From JBCCGL01 sp039029275 (GTDB lineage: Bacteria > Pseudomonadota > Gammaproteobacteria > JBCCGL01), in assembly GCA_039029275.1 (NCBI GenBank), contig JBCCGL010000006.1:231001-295000 (forward strand): a stretch of DNA of 64,000 nt. Reading direction: 5' to 3'. How positions within the stretch are numbered: position 1 is the stretch's first letter; every line of letters starts with the position of its first letter. Position numbers and translations under genes: made by a program. Shown piece after piece: positions 53,519 through 62,366 of this stretch. Below the pieces are notes generated by a model that was given only the letters and a program-made list of their open reading frames with translations, was not told where the DNA came from and ran no database searches.

Positions 53519-53998
53519 ATGCCATTACACTTATTTACCACGCGACCCGGCAATACGGTTCTGTTTGTTCTAGCCGTATTGTTTTTTATGCTGATCAGCG
53601 CGAGCGCACTTGCCGGAAAAGGCCTGACGCATAATCAAGGCGGAATTGCCATCGACGGGTACGACCCGGTTGCGTATTTCACGCAAAGCGATGCCGTGGA
53701 GGGTGACGCGTCGATCACGCACGATTGGCAAGGCGCGACCTGGCAGTTCTCATCGTCAGAAAATCGCGATTTGTTTGCCGCTAACCCGGAAGCCTACGCG
53801 CCGCAATACGGTGGCTACTGCGCGTTTGCTGCATCAAATGGCTACATCGCTCCCACCGATGCAAATGCGTGGACCGTCCACGACGGCAGGCTTTATCTGA
53901 ACTATTCCTTGAGCGTTCGCTCGCGCTGGAGCGAAGATATTCCCGGTCGAATCAAAAGCGCCGACGGACACTGGCCGGAGATCAAAAAGCAGCTTTAA
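53519..53998 (+). CDS. Exported YHS domain-containing protein
   Basis: A 159-residue protein starting at the ATG seven bases after AGGAG. Signal peptide (VLFVLAVLFFMLISASALA), then GGIAIDGYDPVAYFTQSDAVEGDASITHDWQGATWQFSSSENRDLFAANPEAYAPQYGGYCAFAASNG, a YHS (Tyr-His-Ser) motif variant with conserved YDPVAYF, F..PE.YAPQYGGYC. YHS proteins bind metal or haem and accompany stress and copper systems. Solitary gene; role unknown. Confidence 0.85.
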   Translation: MPLHLFTTRPGNTVLFVLAVLFFMLISASALAGKGLTHNQGGIAIDGYDPVAYFTQSDAVEGDASITHDWQGATWQFSSSENRDLFAANPEAYAPQYGGYCAFAASNGYIAPTDANAWTVHDGRLYLNYSLSVRSRWSEDIPGRIKSADGHWPEIKKQL

Positions 53999-54035
53999 TT
54001 GTTTGAGCAAAAACTTTTGATGGGGGGTCGCATTT

Positions 54036-54539
54036 CTACTCCCCTAATAGTCGGTTGACTCTGGGCTGTAAAAACCACGCACCGACCACACCAAACCACA
54101 AACCGAGCATTGGGAACGCGTACTCGATGTAAAACGCGGAGTCCTGTTTTTCGGCGGTGGCAAATTGGCTGGCGGCAAACCACAAGGTGTAAAAAAAAGC
54201 AGCGAGCGCGGCAAACACAAGATAAATCAACCAGGGCGGCGGCGGTTGCTGCGTTTGAAACGCGCTGTACAACATGGCTAAAACAACGCCTAGCAGCATG
54301 ATGCAGACAAAAGGTGCGAGCAAAAAAAGCTGTTGATTGCGCCTAAGATTTTCGGGCACGCGTGCGTTCGACGCACTGCCAATCGCGAAGAGCCAGGCCA
54401 GCTCCACCGCAAACAAAAGCAGCCACATAAACCCGTAATGCAGAGGCGACAATATACTGCGCAGCCCGAAAATACACAGAAGCGGAATCGACAACAGCAA
54501 AAAGATCTGCCAGTGCTTCGCACGGAGTAGTACTTGCAT
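54036..54539 (-). CDS. Hypothetical membrane protein with four spans
   Basis: A 167-residue inner-membrane protein with four or five hydrophobic segments (FLLLSIPLLCIFGL, GFMWLLLFAVELAWLFAIGS, LFLLAPFVCIMLLGVVLAML, WLIYLVFAALAAFFYTLWFAAS, AFPMLGLWFGVVGAWFLQP). No motif recognised. It starts 36 bases after the sterol-desaturase-like gene on the same strand and may be part of its unit. Confidence 0.7.
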   Translation of the reverse strand: MQVLLRAKHWQIFLLLSIPLLCIFGLRSILSPLHYGFMWLLLFAVELAWLFAIGSASNARVPENLRRNQQLFLLAPFVCIMLLGVVLAMLYSAFQTQQPPPPWLIYLVFAALAAFFYTLWFAASQFATAEKQDSAFYIEYAFPMLGLWFGVVGAWFLQPRVNRLLGE

Positions 54540-54575
54540 AGTTGAGCCTCAATCTAGCCACGGGCATTGTAGAAC

Positions 54576-55445
54576 TCACGGCTCTTTCGGCGCAATCTCG
54601 GGTTGCCAACCCGGGCCCTTAAAAATGTAAGCGACGGCGTCGCGCCATCGATTTGCGCGGATGGCGTCTTTTGCGATCGACAGAAACTCGTGACAGTTGA
54701 TCGTGATCGGATTAGCACTGCCAATCGGGGTCGTGATGCCGTAGTCAATCCCTGCAGTTTCGCGTTCGTAAGTGCCGAACAATCGGTCCCAAATCATCAG
54801 GATGCCGCCAAAGTTTTTATCGTGGAACTGCTTGTTCGACGCGTGATGGACGCGATGCGCCGAGGGCGTGTTGATAACACCTTCAAGCCAGGCAATTTTG
54901 CCGACGCGCTCCGTATGAATCCACGTTTGGTAGGTCACGACCACCAGAATCGCGACAAGCGTTTGCGGAACACTGAAGCCGAGCAGAATCATCGGCACGA
55001 AGAATACCCACTCGAACGCGCCTTCAAACCACGACAGGCGCAGCGACGTCGAAAGATTAAACTCGGGCGAGGAGTGGTGAACACTGTGGTACGCCCACAG
55101 CAACCGCACGGAGTGTTCGCACCGGTGCATCCAGTAGTAGCAAAAGTCGGCCATCAGAATCGCGAGTAACCACGTCCACCAGGTAACCGGCGCCGTCGCT
55201 GCGGCAAAATACGACGCAAGAAAAAGCCCTGCGATGAACGCGAGGCCGAAAACCGTGCGCTCCAGCAACAGGTTAACGCCTGCGATGACGTAGTTGGCCG
55301 CCGTCTCCTTAATGCTCGTGCGTGTTCGCGTCACCAGATCCCAGACGGTTTCGAAAATGATGAGCAGCAGAAACAGTCCGCCGACGAGTTCCAGCATGGC
55401 AAACGATCCGGAGTAAGCTTCAAATTGTGATTCGATAGATTCCAT
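54576..55445 (-). CDS. Sterol desaturase / fatty acid hydroxylase superfamily protein
   Basis: A 289-residue membrane di-iron enzyme. Four histidine clusters are visible: MHRCEH, HSVHHSS, then SAHRVHHASN and the late region near GIDYGITTPIG. Membrane segments flank them. Members hydroxylate or desaturate lipids, sterols or carotenoids. It is divergent from a TetR regulator, with a perfect palindrome between, so it is likely derepressed by a lipid-like ligand. The gene order suggests the next membrane protein is co-regulated. Confidence 0.85.
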   Translation of the reverse strand: MESIESQFEAYSGSFAMLELVGGLFLLLIIFETVWDLVTRTRTSIKETAANYVIAGVNLLLERTVFGLAFIAGLFLASYFAAATAPVTWWTWLLAILMADFCYYWMHRCEHSVRLLWAYHSVHHSSPEFNLSTSLRLSWFEGAFEWVFFVPMILLGFSVPQTLVAILVVVTYQTWIHTERVGKIAWLEGVINTPSAHRVHHASNKQFHDKNFGGILMIWDRLFGTYERETAGIDYGITTPIGSANPITINCHEFLSIAKDAIRANRWRDAVAYIFKGPGWQPEIAPKEP

Positions 55446-55474
55446 GGCTATAATGTGGCTAATATAAATATGAA

Positions 55475-55488
55475 TGAACGTACGTTCA
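55475..55488. promoter_or_regulatory. Likely TetR-family operator
   Basis: TGAACGTACGTTCA is a perfect 14-base palindrome in the 80-base gap between the sterol-desaturase-like gene and the TetR-family gene. Its position between divergent starts fits repression of both. The half-site TGAACG is common in TetR/AcrR operators. Confidence 0.75.
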
Positions 55489-55525
55489 CTAATTTATACC
55501 AATAGACTATAAAAGATCAACCCTG

Positions 55526-56131
55526 ATGTCCGAAATAAAAGAAACCGCGCGCGCAAAAGCGACTCGCGCGAAGCGTCAGCAAATTGTGGACGCGGCGATG
55601 GCCTGCTTTATCGAGAAGGGCTTTCACCAGTCCAGTATGCGCACGATCGCGAGCGCCGCTGGCGTCAGCCTCGGCAACCTTTACAACCATTTCGAAAACA
55701 AGGACGCGCTGATTGCAGAGATCGCAGCGCTGGAAGCTGCCGAGTTCAGCGAGTATCTGAAAATCCTTGAGGACGAACCCGATGCGCTTAGCGCAATTCA
55801 AAAGCTCGGGGATGTCTATGTGGAATCCACGTCATCAGCCGAAGGTGTTGCGCTGACGGTGGAAATCACGGCTGAGGTTGTGCGAAATCCGGCAATCGCG
55901 TCTGGCTTTGCTGCCAACCGGATTCGACTCGTGCGTGCAATATCCAGTCGTCTGGATTCAGCCAAGACACTCAATCAGGTCGCACAAGAGGTTGATTCTG
56001 AAGAGGCGGCGCAGTTCATTCTGGACGTATGGGAAGGCGTGGCATTTCGTATTGCGGTGCTCGACAAACCGCGGGCGGATCGGGCGATTGCGTCGGCAAC
56101 GCACCTGATCGAGCGTTGCCTGCGTTTATAA
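55526..56131 (+). CDS. TetR/AcrR-family transcriptional regulator
   Basis: A 201-residue repressor. The N-terminal helix-turn-helix (about 12-60) reads KRQQIVDAAMACFIEKGFHQSSMRTIASAAGVSLGNLYNHFENKDALIAEI. The C-terminal ligand domain carries no recognised signature. Probably represses the divergent desaturase-like gene and itself through the palindrome at 55475-55488. Confidence 0.92.
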   Translation: MSEIKETARAKATRAKRQQIVDAAMACFIEKGFHQSSMRTIASAAGVSLGNLYNHFENKDALIAEIAALEAAEFSEYLKILEDEPDALSAIQKLGDVYVESTSSAEGVALTVEITAEVVRNPAIASGFAANRIRLVRAISSRLDSAKTLNQVAQEVDSEEAAQFILDVWEGVAFRIAVLDKPRADRAIASATHLIERCLRL

Positions 56132-56161
56132 AGTCTTGCGCGCGAACAAATCGCTCAGCGC

Positions 56162-56383
56162 TTACTCGAAAATATTCGGTTTTGATACGCCGTATTTGAA
56201 CTGCAGCGTCGTCATGCCAATGTCGTGCAAGGTGCGGCTGTCCATTGCACATGATCCGCGCTTGCCCGATGGCTTCGCGCATTTCATGAACAGTTTGCCG
56301 GCCTGACCCAGCATATCGGCAACGCGAAAACTTGGCGGAATGACTTCGGGGGCAAAAAAGGCGCCTGTGTCTTGGTAGTTCAT
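56162..56383 (-). CDS. Small DUF1127-like protein
   Basis: A 73-residue protein starting MNYQDTGAFFAPEVIPPSFR with GAGGAA before the ATG. The C-terminal LHDIGMTTLQFKYGVSKPN matches the DUF1127/YjiS pattern (L-x-D-I-G-L/M-T). Such proteins regulate phosphate, carbon or stress responses post-transcriptionally in some alphaproteobacteria. Here the domain has an unusually long N-terminal extension. It converges on the TetR gene. Confidence 0.7.
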   Translation of the reverse strand: MNYQDTGAFFAPEVIPPSFRVADMLGQAGKLFMKCAKPSGKRGSCAMDSRTLHDIGMTTLQFKYGVSKPNIFE

Positions 56384-56612
56384 CGTGTAATTCCTCGTTG
56401 TGATAACGTCCCTGTCGGGCATGGCGTATTTATAAATTTATCCTCGTATCCAAACAACGCGAGAAATTCACGCAAGCGATGTAGCTTTAATCACAATTAT
56501 CTATAACCCCTTTAAATACAAATATTTACGCAATCTGCATGTCAACTCATAACACGCCCAAAATGCAGAGCGGTTCGCAAATCGATACGCTGACAAAACC
56601 GGATGAGCTCGG

Positions 56613-57152
56613 ATGGCGCTGAAATCGACCATTATCAAGGTGACGGTCGAAATAGCGGACATTGATCGTGGTTACTACGCCACTCACGCCTTGACCATCG
56701 CCCGCCACCCGTCGGAGACCGATCGCCGAATGATGGTCCGATTGCTCGCGTTCTGTATGCATGCGCACGAGAATCTGGCGTTTGGGCGCGGGGTTTCCTC
56801 GGACGACGAGGCCGACATCTGGCAACACAACGATATCGGCGACGTAGAACTTTGGATTATGCTCGGCGAGCCGGACGTGGACCGCGTGCGCAAGGCCAGC
56901 CGACAGTCGCAACAGGTCGTGGTCTACGCCTACCAGTCGCGTAGCGCGTCGGTTTGGTGGCAGCGCAATCACGCGCTTCTTGCGGAAATTAAAAATTTAC
57001 AGGTTTGGCAGATACCCGATCAGGCTGCAGATCAGATGGAAACGATGGTCGAACGCACAATGCAAGTGCAGTGCACCATTCAGGATGGGCTTGTGTTCCT
57101 GACAAACGGGGACAGCAGCATCACTGTCGAGCCGCTACGACTTGATGTTTAA
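56613..57152 (+). CDS. yaeQ: YaeQ family protein
   Basis: A 179-residue protein with the YaeQ pattern: MALKSTIIKVTVEIADIDRGYYATHALTIARHPSETDRRMMVRLLAFCMHA, FGRGVSSDDEADIWQHNDIGDVELWIMLGEPDVDRVRKAS and a C-terminal beta segment. The fold resembles PD-(D/E)XK nucleases; the ELWIMLGEPDVDRVRKA segment carries the acidic and basic residues of such a site. Function in the cell is not settled; a role in transcription antitermination was proposed for the enterobacterial protein. Confidence 0.93.
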   Translation: MALKSTIIKVTVEIADIDRGYYATHALTIARHPSETDRRMMVRLLAFCMHAHENLAFGRGVSSDDEADIWQHNDIGDVELWIMLGEPDVDRVRKASRQSQQVVVYAYQSRSASVWWQRNHALLAEIKNLQVWQIPDQAADQMETMVERTMQVQCTIQDGLVFLTNGDSSITVEPLRLDV

Positions 57153-57177
57153 CAGCAGAAGTAAAAATTTATAAGAG

Positions 57178-57304
57178 CCGTTAAAAACGTTATCGAGGCA
57201 GGTTATGCAAGGCAAAATCAGGTGAAAAAGCGCAGTTTACACAGGCAGTAAACGAGCATTTTGAACCTGGTTTTAACGCGGCAGAAGCAACGCAGATAGT
57301 TATT
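57178..57304. repeat. Dispersed MITE-like hairpin repeat, copy A
   Basis: About 127 bases, starting CCGTTAAAAACGTT and ending GCAACGCAGATAGTTATT. The centre forms a long imperfect hairpin: the arm at 57214-57240 pairs with the arm at 57248-57274 (ending AACCTGGTTTT), closing GTTTAC/GTAAAC. A related copy lies at 62238-62366. Elements with this general design (outer GTTAAAAA... GCAAGGC, inner inverted arm) recur between genes in marine gammaproteobacteria. It is not coding. Confidence 0.75.
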
Positions 57305-57314
57305 CACCAGAAGA

Positions 57315-58043
57315 CTAGCGGTCGCAAATCGCCAGGTAATCCCCCACCACTGCCGTCATACCATGCTCGATGCACTCGATGGTCAAGGCGTGGCCGATCG
57401 ACACTTCCAGAATCTCACCGATTTCCAAAATCCGGCCGAGGTTTGCGAGATCGAGATCGTGTCCGGCGTTGACGCCAACGCCCACGCGCTGTGCTGCCTC
57501 TACAGCTAAACGATAAGTCTCCAACACCTCGGCGAATTCCCCCGTTTTGTGCGCGACGGCATATGCTTCGGTGTACAGCTCAATACGGTTGACGCCGATC
57601 TCACCTGCACACACAACCTGCGTCACATCGGGGTCGAGGAACGCGGCACTGCGAACGCCCGCATCGTGAATTCGTTTCAGCGAGCCTGTGAGTTCGTCGC
57701 CGCGCGCTTTTAAATCCCACCCGTGGTCGGAAGTCAGTTGCCCCGGTTCATCGGGCACAAGGGTGCACTGATCGGGTTTGGTCTCTTCGATGATCTGCAA
57801 AAAGTCATCCGACGGGTATCCCTCGATGTTGAATTCCACGTCGGGGATGTCGGCGAGAAATGCGCCCAAGTCATATGCGTCTTTGCGGTGGATATGGCGT
57901 TCGTCCGGGCGCGGATGAATGGTGATGCCGTGCACGCCCAAATCGATAAATTTTTGTGCAAACTCGACCACACTGGGAAAGTCGCGCCCACGGGAATTTC
58001 GCAGTAAGGCAATCTTGTTGAGGTTGACGCTAAGTTGGGTCAT
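57315..58043 (-). CDS. pdxJ: Pyridoxine 5'-phosphate synthase
   Basis: A 242-residue TIM-barrel enzyme for the last step of de novo vitamin B6 synthesis. Conserved motifs: LSVNLNKIALLRNSRG at the N-terminus, ITIHPRPDERHI, FNIEGYPSDDFL, CTLVPDEPGQLTSDHGWD, RIELYTEAYA and VGVNAGHDLDLANL. The active-site histidine lies in RPDERHI. The stop is 10 bases from a dispersed repeat, and the gene stands apart from other B6 genes. Confidence 0.95.
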   Translation of the reverse strand: MTQLSVNLNKIALLRNSRGRDFPSVVEFAQKFIDLGVHGITIHPRPDERHIHRKDAYDLGAFLADIPDVEFNIEGYPSDDFLQIIEETKPDQCTLVPDEPGQLTSDHGWDLKARGDELTGSLKRIHDAGVRSAAFLDPDVTQVVCAGEIGVNRIELYTEAYAVAHKTGEFAEVLETYRLAVEAAQRVGVGVNAGHDLDLANLGRILEIGEILEVSIGHALTIECIEHGMTAVVGDYLAICDR

Positions 58044-58073
58044 CTGCGACTCCGCGACGAATCAAGCGAGCTG

Positions 58074-60419
58074 TTATTGTGACTCACAAGTCTGCAATTC
58101 GGCAATCCAGTCGCCGACAATCTGCACCGCCTGTGTATCGATCAGGTTGCTGCCGAGCGGCGGCATCGCGTGTTCGTCACGACGATTTATACGCGACAGC
58201 AACACCGAGCGAGTCGGATCTCCCGGTGCAATGATGCGGGCATCGATCAGACCGAGATCCCCGCGATCCGGCAGCGTATCGCAGGTGTTGGTATCGGGCA
58301 GCGGGGTATCGAAGCGCAGGTCGATGAACTGGGCCGGGCCGCCGGGCTGATGACATTGCGCGCAGTTGCTGTGCAACCAGGCGCGAGCACGCAGCCCAAC
58401 ATCAACCAAGGCATCGTCTATCTCAGGTAGGGCCGGATGATCTTCCGGTTCGCCGCCTAGCGCAGAGTCGAGCAAGGCGATGGCATCGGCCGTCGTCAGA
58501 ATATTCGCGGTACGTCCCGTGCTCGGCCACAGCTGATCGCGATTAAGCTGTGCGGTTTCGGGCCCCAGGGCAAAATTCGCCACTTCAGTGTGGCAGGCCA
58601 GACACTCGCCGCGGCTTGGATACGGCCACGTTTGCCCCTGTACATTCACATCCACTCCTGTCGACAACAGCGTGGCATCTGTTTGCGCGTCGTTCCACTG
58701 GTAGGAATATCCGGCCCACGCACCGTCGTCGTGATGCATCATCAGACGGGTTTCGATTATTTCGCCGTTGAGTCGGAAGTGTTTCATCAACACGCTGCCG
58801 ACAGGGAAGATCCAGTCGCCGTCGTCATTAACAGATATTTGTTGATCATCGGGCAACGCCATCCAGCGCTCCTTGTCCGCGCCGTCCGACCAAAACGGCA
58901 CGTTCAAGGAATACGGAATTAAACCGTCGGCCGCCGCTTGCGGATTGTTGGGATCAACGCAGCCGGTGTCGGAGAGGAGGCTGGCCGGACCACCCGTTTC
59001 TTCAACATTGTCGCCATCAACAAAACGGTAAATTCGGCCGGACCCCAAACTGACCACATACACTTCCCCATCATCGCCATACCCAAACGCCGAAATACTC
59101 AGATCGGTATCGATCAGCGTTTGCGGCGCAGCCGGAAAAGTATTGTCGATGCCCGCACTCCAGATTTGTCCTGAGCAAAAATCACCGTACAGGTAGCGTT
59201 CAAATAATTGCGGTAAGCGCGAGCTGCGATAAACGTGCCCGCCGACAACCGCGCAGTGACCACCGACACCGCTGTTGTGGTTGTACTCGATCGCGGGCGC
59301 AGCGTAGGTATCAATCGAGCTGCAGCCGTTTGTGTTAAATGGGTTTGCGCCCTCATAACAACGCCAGCCGTAGTTTTGCCCGCGCTCGATACGGTTCACC
59401 TCTTCCCAGGCGTTTTGGCCGACGTCGGCGAGCCACAAATCGCCCGTGACCGAATCAAAACTCCAACGCCATGGATTGCGTAATCCCCACGCGTAAATTT
59501 CGGGGCACGCTCCGGTCGCGCACGTTGAGGTAGCGAATGGGTTGTCGAGCGGAATTGCATACGGTGAACCGCTGTCGATATCGATTCGGATCATCGCACC
59601 CAGGTTGGTATCGAGGCGCTGACCCGCGTTATTGGGATCACCGCCGCTGCCACCATCGCCAAGTGCGAGATATAAATAACCGTCGGGGCCAAAACCGATT
59701 TGCCCACCGTTATGATTGCTGAACGGTTGGCCGACGCTGAACACTTCAATTTCGCTATCCAAATCAAGCGATGTTCCATCACCATTAACCTGATATCGCG
59801 CAATCACCGATCGAAGGTTTCCGCCCCCGGTCGTGTACGACAAAAACAGCGTTTGGTTGTTGAGAAACTCCGGATGAAACGCGAGGCCCAACAACCCTCG
59901 CTCACCGCCTCCGGTGACAGGCCCGCCGACGTTGTCGCGCAAATCGGCAAAGGTGCTGACAGTGGCGGCATCGGGGTTGTCGTCGAAAACAACGATGCGA
60001 CCTTCTTGCTCGAGCACAAACCAGCGAGTGCCATCGGGCGACTGAACCATCGCAACCGGCGCATTCAATTCATCCAGCGCTGGAAACGCCTCTTCAAGCG
60101 CAACGTCGCCCACCTGCGAGACCGGTGCGCCGGCGAGGCAGCTGTTGTTTGGCGGTCGCGTGTCGAGCCCGGACTCCGGATTTTCCGTCCCACCGCTGCT
60201 ACTGCTGGTACTCCCGCTGCCGGAACCGCTTCCACCGCTGCTGCCAGAGCTGCTGCCCGAACTACTGCCAGACCCGCTGCTACTGCTGGAAGAACTACTC
60301 GAACTGCTCCCATCGTCGGAGTCATCATCAGAACCGCCACCCCCGCCGCAGGCCTGAAGCAAGCCAATAATCACAAGCGGGAATAGCTGACGCCTTGATT
60401 TGAAAATCCAGAACGACAT
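58074..60419 (-). CDS. PQQ-dependent sugar dehydrogenase-like lipoprotein fused to cytochrome c domain
   Basis: A 781-residue protein. Lipobox LLQAC then GGGGG and a 60-residue Asp/Ser/Gly tether (about 30-80). The central part (about 95-480) is the six-bladed soluble glucose dehydrogenase/HHIP fold: GERGLLGLAFHPEF, SNHNGGQIGFGPDGYLYLALGDGG, WGLRNPWRWSFD and GQNYGWRCYEG, including the catalytic His region. A C-terminal part (about 490-781) has two c-type haem sites, CLACH (606-610) and CAQCH (686-690). The last portion resembles di-haem cytochromes attached to dehydrogenases. It would pass electrons from sugar oxidation to the cytochromes. PQQ supply is not encoded here. Confidence 0.85.
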   Translation of the reverse strand: MSFWIFKSRRQLFPLVIIGLLQACGGGGGSDDDSDDGSSSSSSSSSSSGSGSSSGSSSGSSGGSGSGSGSTSSSSGGTENPESGLDTRPPNNSCLAGAPVSQVGDVALEEAFPALDELNAPVAMVQSPDGTRWFVLEQEGRIVVFDDNPDAATVSTFADLRDNVGGPVTGGGERGLLGLAFHPEFLNNQTLFLSYTTGGGNLRSVIARYQVNGDGTSLDLDSEIEVFSVGQPFSNHNGGQIGFGPDGYLYLALGDGGSGGDPNNAGQRLDTNLGAMIRIDIDSGSPYAIPLDNPFATSTCATGACPEIYAWGLRNPWRWSFDSVTGDLWLADVGQNAWEEVNRIERGQNYGWRCYEGANPFNTNGCSSIDTYAAPAIEYNHNSGVGGHCAVVGGHVYRSSRLPQLFERYLYGDFCSGQIWSAGIDNTFPAAPQTLIDTDLSISAFGYGDDGEVYVVSLGSGRIYRFVDGDNVEETGGPASLLSDTGCVDPNNPQAAADGLIPYSLNVPFWSDGADKERWMALPDDQQISVNDDGDWIFPVGSVLMKHFRLNGEIIETRLMMHHDDGAWAGYSYQWNDAQTDATLLSTGVDVNVQGQTWPYPSRGECLACHTEVANFALGPETAQLNRDQLWPSTGRTANILTTADAIALLDSALGGEPEDHPALPEIDDALVDVGLRARAWLHSNCAQCHQPGGPAQFIDLRFDTPLPDTNTCDTLPDRGDLGLIDARIIAPGDPTRSVLLSRINRRDEHAMPPLGSNLIDTQAVQIVGDWIAELQTCESQ

Positions 60420-60492
60420 TTATCGATGGTATCACGCGCGATCGTGGCGCCAGCGCTACGTATCTGGTGTACGCAACCGTTGGGTCAACGCC

Positions 60493-62214
60493 TTATCGCT
60501 TTAGTTTTACCCGGTACACGCCACGCACGGAGTTGAACAAATGTAGATTTGAATTCTTTTTAAGGTCTGAAACAGCAATCGTCGATTCAGTGAGATGACC
60601 GTCGAGCAGTGTTTCCGCTCTCAGAGTTCCGGGTAATAGCCCGTCGGAAATTTCAGGCGTGGTTAAGCCTCCGTCACGCTCAAACAAAATATTGGCGATC
60701 GTCGATTCGGTGATGTTGCCGTACTGATTCCACAGCAGTACGTCGTCGGTGTTTTCAAACCACGACTTCGCCTCATCGTAAATTTGGCGCACGGTAGTTT
60801 TGTGCGCGAGCCAAATTGAATGTGCATCGATCGGAAATTGCGCCAGTCTAATTTCCAAATCATCTGTATTGGTTTTTGCGAGCGGCGCGTGTTCGGTTTT
60901 CAGGTTTCCGTCATAGCTCAACAACAGGCGCACTTTGCAAGCGTCTGATGGAAGCGTTTCGCTTAGTTTTTGCAAATGTTCGCGAATAGACTGCTCGGAA
61001 CATAAAAACCCGAAATGTTTTGCGGAATATTTAATTCGGGCACAGTGCCGATCGAGCAACGCAAACTCGCGACCGTTCCAAAGCAACGACTCGAGCAAGT
61101 CAAAATAATTTTGCCTGTCTGCCCGCCCGAGAATCTGTGACTTCGTCGCAATCTCGGCGAGTTCTTCACGCGCAGTTGAATCCCACACAATGCCGCCGCC
61201 GACTCCGTAGCTGGCACTTTGATTTTTTTTGTTCACCAGCGCCGTGCGAATCGCAACGTTAAACTGCGCTTTTCGCCCGGGCAGAATGTAGCCCATCGAT
61301 CCCGTATAAATTCGCCGCGGCGAATCTTCCAACTGCGCAATAAATCGCATGGTGTTGATCTTGGGCGCCCCGGTGATCGACGCGCAGGGAAACAGGGCGC
61401 GCAGGATATCGGCCACACTTGAATCTGTTTGCGCTACGACACCAGTCGTCATTTGTAATACGGTCGGATAGGTTTCGATTCGAAAAAGATTTTCGACTTC
61501 GACGCTGCCCGGCGTCGCGACGCGACCCAAATCGTTGCGAATCATGTCAACGATCATCAGATTTTCTGCGCGATTTTTTTCTGAGTTGCGCAACCAGCTT
61601 TTGTTCTCTTCGTCTTCGCGTAGCGTTTCGCCGCGCGGCGCCGTGCCTTTCATCGGTCGCGAGCGCAGAGTTTTTCCTTCGAGACTGAAAAACAATTCGG
61701 GTGAGGCGCTGCAGATCGCCCAGCTATCGGTTTCAATAAATGCGGCGTGCGGCGCCTCTGGCCCCAGTCGCTTAAATAGCGACCATGCATCGCTCACATT
61801 CTTCGCGTGTTGTCGAACGGTAAAATTGACCTGATAGGTGTCGCCCGCATGAATGCGTTTTTTGATCGCATCAATTTTGCTCGCGTAGTACTGTGGCGCA
61901 GAATCCATTTGCCATTCGAGGTCAGTGTTTTTTCCGTCATCGAGCGAGCTGAGGCGACCGAGTTTGCGAAACAGACCAAAATGCAAAAGCGGAAAGCCCG
62001 CGTCAAAACGCACCTCGCACGCTGGATCAAATGCGGGGGATGCTTCGTAGCTGATAAAACCTGCGGCAAACAGTTTTTCGCTGTTGACACGCGATTCGAT
62101 TTTTTCGAGAGTTGCGGTGACCTGATCGATTTCGTGCACTTCATAGCAATCGACAAGATCAGAAAACTCCAACCACTGCTCGCTTGCAACATCTCTGAAG
62201 ACCACCCTTCTCAT
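60493..62214 (-). CDS. pabB: Aminodeoxychorismate synthase component I fused to aminodeoxychorismate lyase (PabB-PabC)
   Basis: A 573-residue fusion. Residues 1-340 are PabB: chorismate-binding GAPKINTMRFIAQLEDSPRRIYTGSMGYI, YGVGGGIVWDSTAREELAEIATKS, and RPMKGTAPRGETLREDEEN with KGTAPRG typical of aminodeoxychorismate synthase. Residues 345-573 are a PabC-like fold-type IV PLP domain with HKTTVRQIYDEAKSW (PLP lysine), WNQYGNITESTIANIL and SDGLLPGTLR. Together they convert chorismate to p-aminobenzoate for folate, needing glutamine amidotransferase from elsewhere. Such fusions occur in several phyla. Confidence 0.92.
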   Translation of the reverse strand: MRRVVFRDVASEQWLEFSDLVDCYEVHEIDQVTATLEKIESRVNSEKLFAAGFISYEASPAFDPACEVRFDAGFPLLHFGLFRKLGRLSSLDDGKNTDLEWQMDSAPQYYASKIDAIKKRIHAGDTYQVNFTVRQHAKNVSDAWSLFKRLGPEAPHAAFIETDSWAICSASPELFFSLEGKTLRSRPMKGTAPRGETLREDEENKSWLRNSEKNRAENLMIVDMIRNDLGRVATPGSVEVENLFRIETYPTVLQMTTGVVAQTDSSVADILRALFPCASITGAPKINTMRFIAQLEDSPRRIYTGSMGYILPGRKAQFNVAIRTALVNKKNQSASYGVGGGIVWDSTAREELAEIATKSQILGRADRQNYFDLLESLLWNGREFALLDRHCARIKYSAKHFGFLCSEQSIREHLQKLSETLPSDACKVRLLLSYDGNLKTEHAPLAKTNTDDLEIRLAQFPIDAHSIWLAHKTTVRQIYDEAKSWFENTDDVLLWNQYGNITESTIANILFERDGGLTTPEISDGLLPGTLRAETLLDGHLTESTIAVSDLKKNSNLHLFNSVRGVYRVKLKR

Positions 62215-62237
62215 TTTTTACTACAGTCTCTAAAGAA

Positions 62238-62366
62238 GCGTTAAAAACGTTTGCGAGGAAGCGAGTGCAAGGCAAAAACCAGTGAAAAGAGGGAGTTTAT
62301 GCACAAATAAATGACCGATTTGAGCTGGCTTTTTTAACGAAGCAATCGCGACGCAGCTAGTTTTTA
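62238..62366. repeat. Dispersed MITE-like hairpin repeat, copy B
   Basis: Shares GCGTTAAAAACGTT, GTGCAAGGCAAAAAC and GCGACGCAGCTAGTTTTT with the copy at 57178-57304 in the same order and spacing. Its inner arms AAAAACCAGTG...AGTTTAT (62274-62300) and ATAAATGACC...GCTGGCTTTTT (62307-62334) pair as in copy A although their sequence differs, so structure rather than sequence is kept. The end overlaps the final codon and stop of the flavodoxin-like gene. Confidence 0.75.
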
